Shown in pieces: positions 1 to 7,800 of a stretch of 64,000 nt of DNA. The position numbers and the translations under genes are program-made. The stretch is from contig JADKGW010000001.1 of NCBI GenBank assembly GCA_016722075.1, positions 2,046,001 through 2,110,000 on the forward strand, in the 5' to 3' direction. Origin of the DNA: Candidatus Kouleothrix ribensis. Its GTDB lineage: Bacteria > Chloroflexota > Chloroflexia > Chloroflexales > Roseiflexaceae. The notes under the pieces are model-generated. The model was given only the letters and a program-made list of their open reading frames with translations, was not told where the DNA came from and made no database searches. Each line of letters begins with the position of its first letter. Positions within the stretch are counted from its first letter, which is position 1.

Positions 1-1677
1 GGCGCGCGCGGCGAGCTGCCCGACAAGCGCGTTGAGCTATACGAGCAGTGCCTCGACCAGCTGCTGCGGCGCTGGCGCCGCCGCCCTGGCCGGCCCGATC
101 TAGAGGGCTTTCTGGGCATTGAAGACTGGTCGCGTGCCGACACCGACCGCCTGCTCGACCACCTGGGCTATGCGGCCGAAAGCAAGAAGAGCGACGACGC
201 TGCCGACGATGACGACACAGGCCAGACCGGCAGCGCGCACCTGACACGCCGGGGGCTGATCGACGCGGCCGAGGGCGTGTTCGCCAAACATGTATCGAAC
301 CCGCTGAGCTATGCCGAGCGGCTATGCGAGTACATCGACACCTATGGCAGCAATGGAATCGTGCAAAAGCATGGACCAGACCACTACCGCTTCCCACACC
401 GCACGTTTCGCGAGTTCCTGGCTGCGCGCCGGCTGATCAGCAACCACGCCTGGCCCGATGAGCCAAAGCTGACGCAGCGGCTAGTGACCCGCGCCACCAG
501 CCCGCAGTGGCACGAGGCGCTGCTGCTGGCCGCCAGCCTGCTCGTAGTCAAGAGTACCGCCGATAGCCTGGCTATGGTCGTGCGCAAGTTGCTGGAAGTC
601 AGAGCCGGCTCGCGAGCATGGGCAGCCAATATTATCGCCGCCGGCGAACTACTGGCGCAGACTGAGCGACGCGAGCTGGAGGGCTTTGGCGAGGCGCGTG
701 TGTGGGATGACACAATCGCGGCGCTGATCCGCCTGCTCGACCAGGCCAAGCAAACCAGGCCGCGCTACGATACCGCAACGCGGGTGCGCGCCGGCCTCGC
801 GCTAGGCCAGTTAGGCGACTTGCGGGCCGGCATCTGTACACTGAATCCAGATTGGTGCGATGTGCCAAAGGGCGAGTTCCTGCTAGGCAGTACCGGCGCG
901 GATGCAGATGCCGATGATGATGAAAAGCCACAGCGCAACGTATGGCTGCCTGACTTCCGCATCAGCCGCTACCCGGTGACTAATGCGCAGTGGCGTGCAT
1001 TCCTCGATGCCGGTGGATATCGCGAGCGCCAATGGTGGAGCGACGCTGGATGGCAGGCCAAGGAGCAGGGCGGATGGTCCGAGCCGGCGTTGTGGGACGA
1101 CCCGCGCTTCAACGGCGCGAACCAGCCGGTGGTCGGCGTCTCGTGGTACGAGGCGACCGCGTTCTGCCGCTGGCTCTCGGCCGAGCTTGGCTATGCGGTG
1201 AGGTTGCCGAGCGAAGCCGAGTGGGAAAAGGCCGCACGTGGCACCGATGGGCGCATCTACCCCTGGGGCAATGCGTGGGAGGACAACGCCTCGAATGCCG
1301 GCGAAAACAGCCTCGATCGGCCAGCCCCGGTTGGCTGTTTCCCACATGATCGCAGCGAGTATGGCCTTATGGATCTGAGCGGTAACATCAGCGAATGGAC
1401 GGCGACGCCCTGGCGGGATCGATATGATGCGCTGAATGGCACGACAGTCGAGCTGTGGGGGCGGCTGATTGCGCAATCCGAAGCGGAAGATGCAGGTGAT
1501 GTAGATCTTGCTGACCGTGCTGAGACTGCCGAGGAGGAAAGGCATACTATTCGCGGAGGCGCGTGGAACCTCAATCGGTGGAATGCCCGGTGCGCGGACC
1601 GCGACCACTATCATCCGTCGTCCCGCTTCAACGATCTGGGCTTGCGGGTGGTTGCCGCCCTCACGCCCGCTGAGTAG
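1..1677 (+). CDS. NACHT ATPase-FGE (SUMF1-like) fusion, 3' part; probable DGR target
   Basis: The frame is open from the first base, so the start lies upstream; 558 residues are visible. Residues 1 to about 270 look like the helical region after a NACHT NTPase core (LPDKRVELYEQCLDQLLRRW near the start, then RTFREFLAARRL). From about residue 285 to the end is an FGE/SUMF1 fold: GEFLLGS, YPVTNAQWRAFLDAGGY, VSWYEATAFCRWLS, RLPSEAEWEKAARG, YPWGN, GLMDLSGNISEWT, and the closing IRGGAW...LGLRVV. In many bacteria such FGE domains are not enzymes but C-type-lectin-like recognition folds diversified by DGRs; a DGR-type reverse transcriptase starts 98 bases downstream. The role as sensor of a conflict or recognition system is inferred. 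The P-loop part is outside the window. Confidence 0.85.
   Translation, partial: GARGELPDKRVELYEQCLDQLLRRWRRRPGRPDLEGFLGIEDWSRADTDRLLDHLGYAAESKKSDDAADDDDTGQTGSAHLTRRGLIDAAEGVFAKHVSNPLSYAERLCEYIDTYGSNGIVQKHGPDHYRFPHRTFREFLAARRLISNHAWPDEPKLTQRLVTRATSPQWHEALLLAASLLVVKSTADSLAMVVRKLLEVRAGSRAWAANIIAAGELLAQTERRELEGFGEARVWDDTIAALIRLLDQAKQTRPRYDTATRVRAGLALGQLGDLRAGICTLNPDWCDVPKGEFLLGSTGADADADDDEKPQRNVWLPDFRISRYPVTNAQWRAFLDAGGYRERQWWSDAGWQAKEQGGWSEPALWDDPRFNGANQPVVGVSWYEATAFCRWLSAELGYAVRLPSEAEWEKAARGTDGRIYPWGNAWEDNASNAGENSLDRPAPVGCFPHDRSEYGLMDLSGNISEWTATPWRDRYDALNGTTVELWGRLIAQSEAEDAGDVDLADRAETAEEERHTIRGGAWNLNRWNARCADRDHYHPSSRFNDLGLRVVAALTPAE
1555..1650 (+). repeat. Candidate DGR variable region (VR) in the FGE C-terminus
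   Basis: The segment encodes RGGAW then a run in which L, N, W, N, D, D, H, Y, H, S, S, F, N and D occur between conserved G, R, A, P and LGLRV positions. Most of these codons end in C or T (CTC, AAT, AAT, GAC, GAC, CAC, TAT, CAT, TCC, TTC, AAC, GAT), as expected if an AAY-rich template was copied with random A substitution. This layout matches known FGE-type DGR variable regions. No template repeat of matching sequence was found by eye between here and the reverse transcriptase or elsewhere in the window. Confidence 0.55.
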
Positions 1678-1774
1678 CGCTGCTGGCTGCTGGTTTCGGA
1701 AGGGGGTCTGGGGGAAGCCTTTCCCCCAGCCGCGCGTAGCGCGGAATCGCAAATTTTCGTATTGTTGAGCGAGT

Positions 1775-3199
1775 ATGCCGAAAAGTTATCGCCACCTCTG
1801 GCCACGCCTCGTCAGCTTCGAGAATCTTCATACAGCATGGCGTAATGCACGCCGCGGAAAGCGAGGACTGCCAGCCGTCGCAAGCTTCGACATTGTTGCC
1901 GAAGACATGCTCTTCGAGCTGCAGGCGCAGCTAGAGCAAGATACCTATCGCCCAGGCCGCTACGCTAGCTTCAGGCTTGTTGAAAACGGCAAGCGGCGGA
2001 TGATCAGCGCTGCCCCGTTTCGCGACAGAGTCGTTCACCACGCGCTGTGCCAGGTGATCGAGCCGATCTTTGAGGCGCGCTTTCACGCCCATTCCTACGC
2101 CTGCCGCGTTGGCAAGGGTACCCACCGCGCAATCCGGCGCTGCCAGGAGCTGTCGCGCTGCTATCGCTATGTACTGCAATGCGATGTGCAGCAGTTTTTC
2201 CCCTCGATCGATCACGAAGTGCTGCGCACAGTCCTCAGGCGACACATCGCCGATTCGCGCGTGCAATGGCTGATCGATACCATCCTCGATGGCGGAAAAG
2301 ATGTGCTACGCGAAGAGTACCGGATGGTGTACTTTCCGGGCGACGATCTTTTCGCTGCGACCCGCCCACGCGGCCTACCAATCGGCAATTTGACCAGCCA
2401 GTTCTGGGCAAACTGCTACTTGCATCCGCTCGATTTGTTTATCGCGCAGGAACTCCATTGCACGGCATATGTACGCTACTGTGATGATTTCCTGCTGTTC
2501 GCCGACGAAAAGGCGACGCTACATCGCTGGCGCTCAGCGGTCGTCGAGCGCCTCGCCTCGCTGCGGCTCACCCTACACGAGGCACGTGCCCAGGTCTTCC
2601 CGGCACGCACCGGCATTCCCTGGCTCGGTTGGGTTGTTTACCCAACGCACCGGCTGCTCAAACGGCGGTGTGGCGTTGCATTGGCTCGTAGGCTGCGCGC
2701 ATCTGCTGCCCAGGTACGTGCCGGGCAGCTCCCACTCGAGCAGCTGACGAATCAGGTGCGCTGCTGGGTCGCTCACGCCGAATGTGGCGACACGTATGGG
2801 CTGCGGCGCGCGGCACTGACCGCGTTCTACACGCCGCTACCAGTCGTGCGTGTACTGTGGGAAGCAATCGCACAGCTCGGCTTCCGCAATGTGCCGTCGT
2901 TTCGGATGCTCGAACCAGCTGCCGGCATCGGCAATATCATTTCGGCAATGCCGCCACAGCTGCGCGCATTGGCGCAGATTACGGCAATCGAGCTTGAGCC
3001 GCTGTCGGCGCGCATGCTGGGGCACATTCATCCCGATATCACGCTGTATGCTGGCAAAGGCTTTCAGGATGTCAATCTGCCCGAGCACCGTTTCGACCTT
3101 GCGATCTCGAATGTTCCGTTCGGCGATGTCGGTGTTGCCGACCACTTCAAGAAGCGGCTAATGCGCTGCTATCGCTATTCATTAACCGCCAAGTCCTAG
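1775..3199 (+). CDS. DGR-type reverse transcriptase fused to a DNA-methylase fragment
   Basis: 474 residues. Residues 1-345 are a reverse transcriptase: motif A with D137 (QCDVQQFFPSID), motif 4 GLPIGNLTSQ (200-209), where DGR enzymes have SQ instead of SP, and catalytic YCDD (235-238). Residues about 349-465 are not RT but an N6-adenine methylase piece (AFYTPLPVV, LEPAAGIGNII, ISNVPFGD), followed by a 10-residue tail after a break. The RT would make mutagenised cDNA from a template RNA for the upstream FGE gene. The RT domain looks full length, but the chimeric C-terminus comes from a recombination event, so activity is uncertain. No Avd-type accessory gene is seen next to it. The start ATG has only a weak Shine-Dalgarno (gagcgag). 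Confidence 0.85.
   Translation: MPKSYRHLWPRLVSFENLHTAWRNARRGKRGLPAVASFDIVAEDMLFELQAQLEQDTYRPGRYASFRLVENGKRRMISAAPFRDRVVHHALCQVIEPIFEARFHAHSYACRVGKGTHRAIRRCQELSRCYRYVLQCDVQQFFPSIDHEVLRTVLRRHIADSRVQWLIDTILDGGKDVLREEYRMVYFPGDDLFAATRPRGLPIGNLTSQFWANCYLHPLDLFIAQELHCTAYVRYCDDFLLFADEKATLHRWRSAVVERLASLRLTLHEARAQVFPARTGIPWLGWVVYPTHRLLKRRCGVALARRLRASAAQVRAGQLPLEQLTNQVRCWVAHAECGDTYGLRRAALTAFYTPLPVVRVLWEAIAQLGFRNVPSFRMLEPAAGIGNIISAMPPQLRALAQITAIELEPLSARMLGHIHPDITLYAGKGFQDVNLPEHRFDLAISNVPFGDVGVADHFKKRLMRCYRYSLTAKS
2819..3166 (+). pseudogene. Internal fragment of an N6-adenine DNA methylase
   Basis: This piece lies in frame at the 3' end of the RT gene and encodes about 115 residues with the SAM-binding motif (LEPAAGIGN) and an NVPF catalytic-type motif (SNVPFGD) seen in large helicase-methylase proteins. 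It begins and ends inside the methylase domain. The break at the end falls in a 16-base word (3163-3178) that also occurs inside the RT gene at 2155-2170. A second, internally deleted copy of the same methylase lies at 31656-31822, so both are scars of one gene family rather than a working enzyme. Confidence 0.7.
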
Positions 3200-3519
3200 C
3201 CATACCAGCAGCATTCGAGGCATGGCTAGAGGAACACCACGCCTCGGACAGGGAGCTGTGGGTCGGCTACTACAAGGTGGGTTCCGGCCAGCCCAGCCTC
3301 ACCTGGCCTGAGTCAGTCGATGAAGCGCTCTGCTTTGGCTGGATTGATGGCCTGCGGAAGACGATCGACGCGCAGCGCGATCGCATCCGCTTCACGCCGC
3401 GCAAGCCCGGCAGCACCTGGAGCGCGCTCAACGTCGCGCGGGTCGCGGCGCTCACGGCCGAGGGCCGCATGCGCCCGGCGCGGCCAGACGACCAGCTGCG
3501 GCTGCCGGGGTGGGAGTGA
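3199..3519 (+). pseudogene. YdeI/OmdA-family protein, 5'-truncated
   Basis: The open frame encodes AFEAWLEEHHASDRELWVGY, then SLTWPESVDEALCFGWIDG and RFTPRKPGSTWSALNVARV, the conserved core of the YdeI/OmdA (bacteriocin-protection-like) family. The usual first residues and a start codon are missing: the frame runs back into the methylase scar upstream with no ATG, and the first possible internal start (GTG at 3277) would delete the conserved HH and ELW region. The family normally extends further downstream. I read it as a gene whose 5' end was lost in the same rearrangement that ended the RT fusion. Confidence 0.65.
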
Positions 3520-3573
3520 TGTACCACGTTGGCTGAGCGTTCAGCCACGTGTCGTTCAACGGGAGGACATGCT

Positions 3574-4011
3574 ATGGCCATTACGCGCATGGACAACGTC
3601 GGCATCGTGGTCGAATCCCTCGATACCGCTATCGCTTTTTTCACCGAGCTTGGCCTGCAGCTCGAAGGGCGCGCCATGATCGAAGGCGAGTGGGCCGGGC
3701 GCGTCACCGGGCTGGGCCACCAGCAGGTTGAGATCGCGATGCTGGTCACGCCCGATGGCCACAGCCGGCTCGAGCTCTCGCGCTTTCTCACCCCACCGGT
3801 CGTCGCTGATCACCGGAACGCCCCGGTGAACGCGCTCGGCTACCTCCGCGTCATGTTCGCCGTGGACGACCTCGACGATGTGCTTGCCAGGCTCCGCACG
3901 CGCGGCGCGCAGCTCGTCGGCGACGTGGTGCAGTATGCGGACTCGTATCGGCTCTGCTATATCCGCGGGCCTGAAGGCCTGCTCATCGGGCTCGCCGAAC
4001 AGCTCGCGTGA
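3574..4011 (+). CDS. VOC (glyoxalase/bleomycin-resistance fold) protein
   Basis: 145 residues. Two beta-alpha-beta-beta-beta modules of the vicinal-oxygen-chelate fold are visible: MDNVGIVVESLDTAIAFFTELG at the start and a second half with VMFAVDDLDDVLARLRTRGA and YIRGPEGLLIGLAE, the last E being a usual metal ligand. The ATG at 3574 is preferred over upstream starts because of the strong GGGAGGA Shine-Dalgarno before it. VOC proteins include lyases, dioxygenases and drug-binding proteins; the substrate cannot be told from sequence. It stands alone, 90 bases before the next gene. Confidence 0.85.
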   Translation: MAITRMDNVGIVVESLDTAIAFFTELGLQLEGRAMIEGEWAGRVTGLGHQQVEIAMLVTPDGHSRLELSRFLTPPVVADHRNAPVNALGYLRVMFAVDDLDDVLARLRTRGAQLVGDVVQYADSYRLCYIRGPEGLLIGLAEQLA

Positions 4012-4101
4012 CGCGTTCCCTAAGAGGCGCAGAACCGCCTGTGCGGTAACAGAACGCCTGCTGGTATACGCTGCGCAACCAATCGAGAGATGGGAGTCCT
4101 G

Positions 4102-4776
4102 ATGACAACCACCGATGGCCGCTCGCAGCTGCGGCGAAGCGGGCGCGAGCTGGTGATGCCGACCCAGGCGCTCATGCTGCGCTTCCGGATTGAATTCCAG
4201 GAGCGCGACCCGCTGATCTGGCGCACGATTGAGGTGCCGGGCGACTCCACCTTCTGGGATCTCCACGTCGCCATCCAGGATGCGATGGGCTGGCTCGACG
4301 AGCACCTGCACCGCTTCACGATGCCTCATCCGCGCACGAAGCAGGAGCGGGTCTTCAGTATTCACAATCTGAGCCAGGACTGCGACGACCCGCCGGGCAG
4401 GGCGCACCAGGTCGCGTCGATGTTTACCGTCCGCAACGACACGGCGCTGTACGCGTATGATTTCGGCGACGGCTGGCGCCATACCGTGCGGCTGGTTGAT
4501 ACGGTGCGCCGCGACTTCACGCTCCGCTCCCCACGCTGCGTCGGCGGGGAGCGGGCCTGCCCACCCGAGGACTGCGGCGGGATCCACCGCTTTGGCGAGA
4601 TTGTCGCCGGCCTGGCGACCAAGACCCTCGATACGGTGCGCCGCGCGTGGCTGCCCAAAGGCTATAACCCGGCCCGCTTCGACCCGGCTGCCGTGCGCTT
4701 CAGCGACCCGGCCCGGCGGCTGGCATACAGCTGGTATGGCAACGCTGCGGCAGGGGATGACCCGTTTGGGGTGTAG
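4102..4776 (+). CDS. pRiA4b ORF-3-like protein
   Basis: 224 residues from the ATG at 4102, which has GGGAG seven bases upstream; an in-frame ATG at 4090 overlaps that site and is less likely. The sequence matches the plasmid pRiA4b ORF-3 family: LMLRFRIEFQERDPLIWRTI, TFWDLHVAIQDAMGW, YDFGDGWRHTV, and CVGGERACPPEDCGG, the last being a cysteine pair typical of the family. Members are common on plasmids and islands and have no proven function. A bidirectional-looking hairpin follows at 4806-4827. Confidence 0.85.
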   Translation: MTTTDGRSQLRRSGRELVMPTQALMLRFRIEFQERDPLIWRTIEVPGDSTFWDLHVAIQDAMGWLDEHLHRFTMPHPRTKQERVFSIHNLSQDCDDPPGRAHQVASMFTVRNDTALYAYDFGDGWRHTVRLVDTVRRDFTLRSPRCVGGERACPPEDCGGIHRFGEIVAGLATKTLDTVRRAWLPKGYNPARFDPAAVRFSDPARRLAYSWYGNAAAGDDPFGV

Positions 4777-4791
4777 AGTGCGCGTTCGCCG

Positions 4792-4827
4792 AAAACAAAA
4801 ACGCCGCGGTAGCCCTCAGGCTACCGC
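4792..4827 (-). terminator. Rho-independent terminator for the secreted multidomain gene
   Basis: An 8-bp perfect stem (4806-4813 with 4820-4827), loop cctcag, is followed on the minus strand by a T-rich run (complement of 4792-4801). It lies 65 bases past the stop of the minus-strand gene ending at 4893 and can also stop the plus-strand gene ending at 4776. The loop and context resemble the hairpin at 11747-11776. Confidence 0.75.
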
Positions 4828-4892
4828 AGCATTCGTAGAGCTCGCTTTACACGTTCTTCAGAAACGCTGGACAAGCTGATCGTCAGTCGCGC

Positions 4893-7800
4893 TTAGCGTC
4901 GTACCAGCGGCAGGAATATCCCCACTGTCTTAGTCGAAACACTCAGCTGATATCCGTTGCCGCATCCGCCTGCATTGGGGTTCCAGTGACGAACCTGCAG
5001 GTAGTAGGTACCACTTGCAGGTGCTGTCCATTCGATCTGAGACGCCAGCGTGTCGCCGTAGTCGTCATTCGATGCCAGCAGCGTTGTCCCATCCTGGCTA
5101 TATAGCGCGATCTGCGTGTCGGCCGATGTGCCGAGCGCAAATGTGCGTAGGATATACGCCGTGCCCGCAGTCGCTTCAAACCGCACCCAATCCAGATCAT
5201 CAACCTTGTCGAAGGTGTGCGTCTGTGGCTGACCGAGCTGGATAGGCTTTGCTTGGGCTGTGGTGTCGTCACCTTCGAAACTGTCTGCGCTTGCCAGGCA
5301 TATCTGCGGACCATTGAGGATATTGTTACTACGGTTCGAATCGTTGAGAGCCCCGAGTGAGTCGACCTGCGCTGCCAGATCGAACGTCTGATCCGCCGCT
5401 GGCGTTGCCTGTACTGAGGCAAGGGCCGGGATCGCCGTTTCAGCCAGGACAGTTGTGAGCGTGATGGTCTCACCTGCTGCAATAGGCGCGTTCACCCAGA
5501 ATCCTACGCCATTGCTCAGATCGCCTGGTCCTGTCGGGGTGTGGTTGCCATACAGGTGGACGAAAAACTCGTTGTACGTGGGGAATGCGCCCTGGTTCTT
5601 TAGTGTCGCCTGTACAAGGATGCCGCCCCCCGGATTGGGCGATGTCTCAAGGCTCTGTATCACCACATCAGTCGCGCCAACGGTCACTGGCCGCAGCTCG
5701 GCGCCAGCCGCCGCCGTTGGATCCACGCTGACCTTCGCATATGGGAACGATGTCAGCGCTGCGGCTGAGATCTTCACTTGGTCTATGTCACCGATGAAGA
5801 GCTCGCCTCCATAGGTCGTATCACCAACCATCAGGGTTGCGCTCGATGGGCGAATCGCGTTCCCGTTTGCGTAGACCCAGCCGCGCTCAACGCCATCAAC
5901 CCAGATACGAACGAAGGGACCATCGTAGATACCAGCGACGTGGTACCACTGATTGGCGTTGAGGCGGAGCGAACTGACCGCGCCGTATTCGCCGCCCTCG
6001 ACTGAGACGATGAAGAGGGGATACCCGTCGCGTAGTAGGATGCGGAACGCCGAGCCGGCGGTACTGCTGATCTTGCTGACGATATTTCGCGTGCGGTTGT
6101 CGATCACTGTCGGCCGTACCCAGGCCTCAACCGTGATCTGGTTGCCAAAGCGCTGGCTTGGGCTATCAGGGATCAGTACCCTCGATGCGCCATCGAAGCG
6201 GAGCCCGCTCCAGAATCGCCCCTGCGGCCATGGTTGCGCAAAGTTGCCGCTCAGTGTGCCGTTGTTCCCATTCCCCGAAGCATCAGAAACGGTGCTGCCG
6301 CTGCCCTCATTGAAGTATAGTAGAAGGCGTGTATTCGGATCGGGTCTTGGCTGAAACACATCCGTCGCCTGGTAGCCCGGATTCGTGGCCTGCGCGTTCC
6401 CATAGTACAGGCTATATGCATTTGAGGAGCCGCCTGCGGGGATGTCTGCTGCGGCTGGGAACCAGATATCAACCGCCGTCGGGCTGAAGGTCAGGATCTG
6501 GCGCGCAAGCTCGGTCTGGTCGTTATAGACAAGCCGCACATCGTCGCCCTTCTGCGCCGATAGCGACCCGTTGTAGATCTCGGAGGCAGTCGGCGTCGTG
6601 CTGCTATCAAAGTGGAGCAGCACTGGGTAGGCCGCAGGCAGCACGCCGTCAGCCATACGGTTTGAGACTACCACCGTGCGCTTTGAGGCATATGCATTAT
6701 TCCACCAGGCAAGCGGCGGGCGATGTGCCGGGTCGATCCGGACGCTGATATCAGGGTTGGTCGGGTACGCTTCTACATTTCCAGCGATGTCACGGGCGCG
6801 AGTGCGGAACTCATAGGTGCGGCCGGGCTGTCCGGTGAAGATTGCCGAGGCATAAGGGTACCCGGTCAGCCAATCGGTCCACTGGCCATCGGGGAGGCTG
6901 CGCACCTGCACGTCATAGGTGTAAACTCCTGAGGCATTGTCGTTCCCATCCCACGAGACGGCAAACTGATTCTCGTAGGTCAGCGAGGAAGTGCGCTGGG
7001 TATTGACGGCTGAGACCGGCGGAACCTGATCGATCCCGAACCAGCCCGGCAAGTCCTGATCCATCACCCCAATCTCGTTGGTCGCATCAACACGCCAGTT
7101 CAAGCGCCCATAGTCCTGGGAAAATGTATAGGTATACTCGGTTCCTGCGAGCGACACCTGAACAAGCGGCGATTGTCGTGGGTCATCGGAGGTTCCAACA
7201 TACAGAGTGTAGCCTGTCGCACGCAACGATGATTTCCAGCGGAAGGTGATAGTTCGATCGCTTGACCAGAAGTTCCGTGAGGGGTTGAGCAGCACTGGGC
7301 GGCTTGGTACACCGCGAGTCACGGTATAAACGCGATCCTCGATTACGACGTTTGTGTCCGACTCAAAGCGCTTGACTTCGAGCCGCACCCGATGCTGTCC
7401 CTCCGCAAGATGGAAGGGCTGCCAATCAGCCACCATGGTCGGGTAATCAAGCCAGCCGGCGAGCTCGCGCCATTCGCCATTGCCGGAACCATCGGTAGCG
7501 GTATTGACCATAAGCCGGCGCCAGGCGTGACCGCCGTTGCCCTGAATCGTGACATACACCTTCACGAGACTAGCGTTCGAGGGACTGGGCGGATCGAAGC
7601 GGAACTCGCTGATCGTGAAGTTGGTCGAGTAGATATTGAACCGCCAGGTATCGCTCCACTCGCTCTCAACATTGTGGCTATCGCGTACCTTCACTCGCCA
7701 CTGATAGCCGAACGCCCCCAGCCCTTGAGCAGTGACGCAGCTGCTCGATACCCAGCCGCTGTTCCACAACTGCCCACTGTCGTAGATGTCGAAGTAGTAC

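Noticed and set aside
3199..3300. DGR template repeat after the reverse transcriptase
   Set aside because: The sequence here encodes the YdeI-like gene and has no similarity to the variable region.
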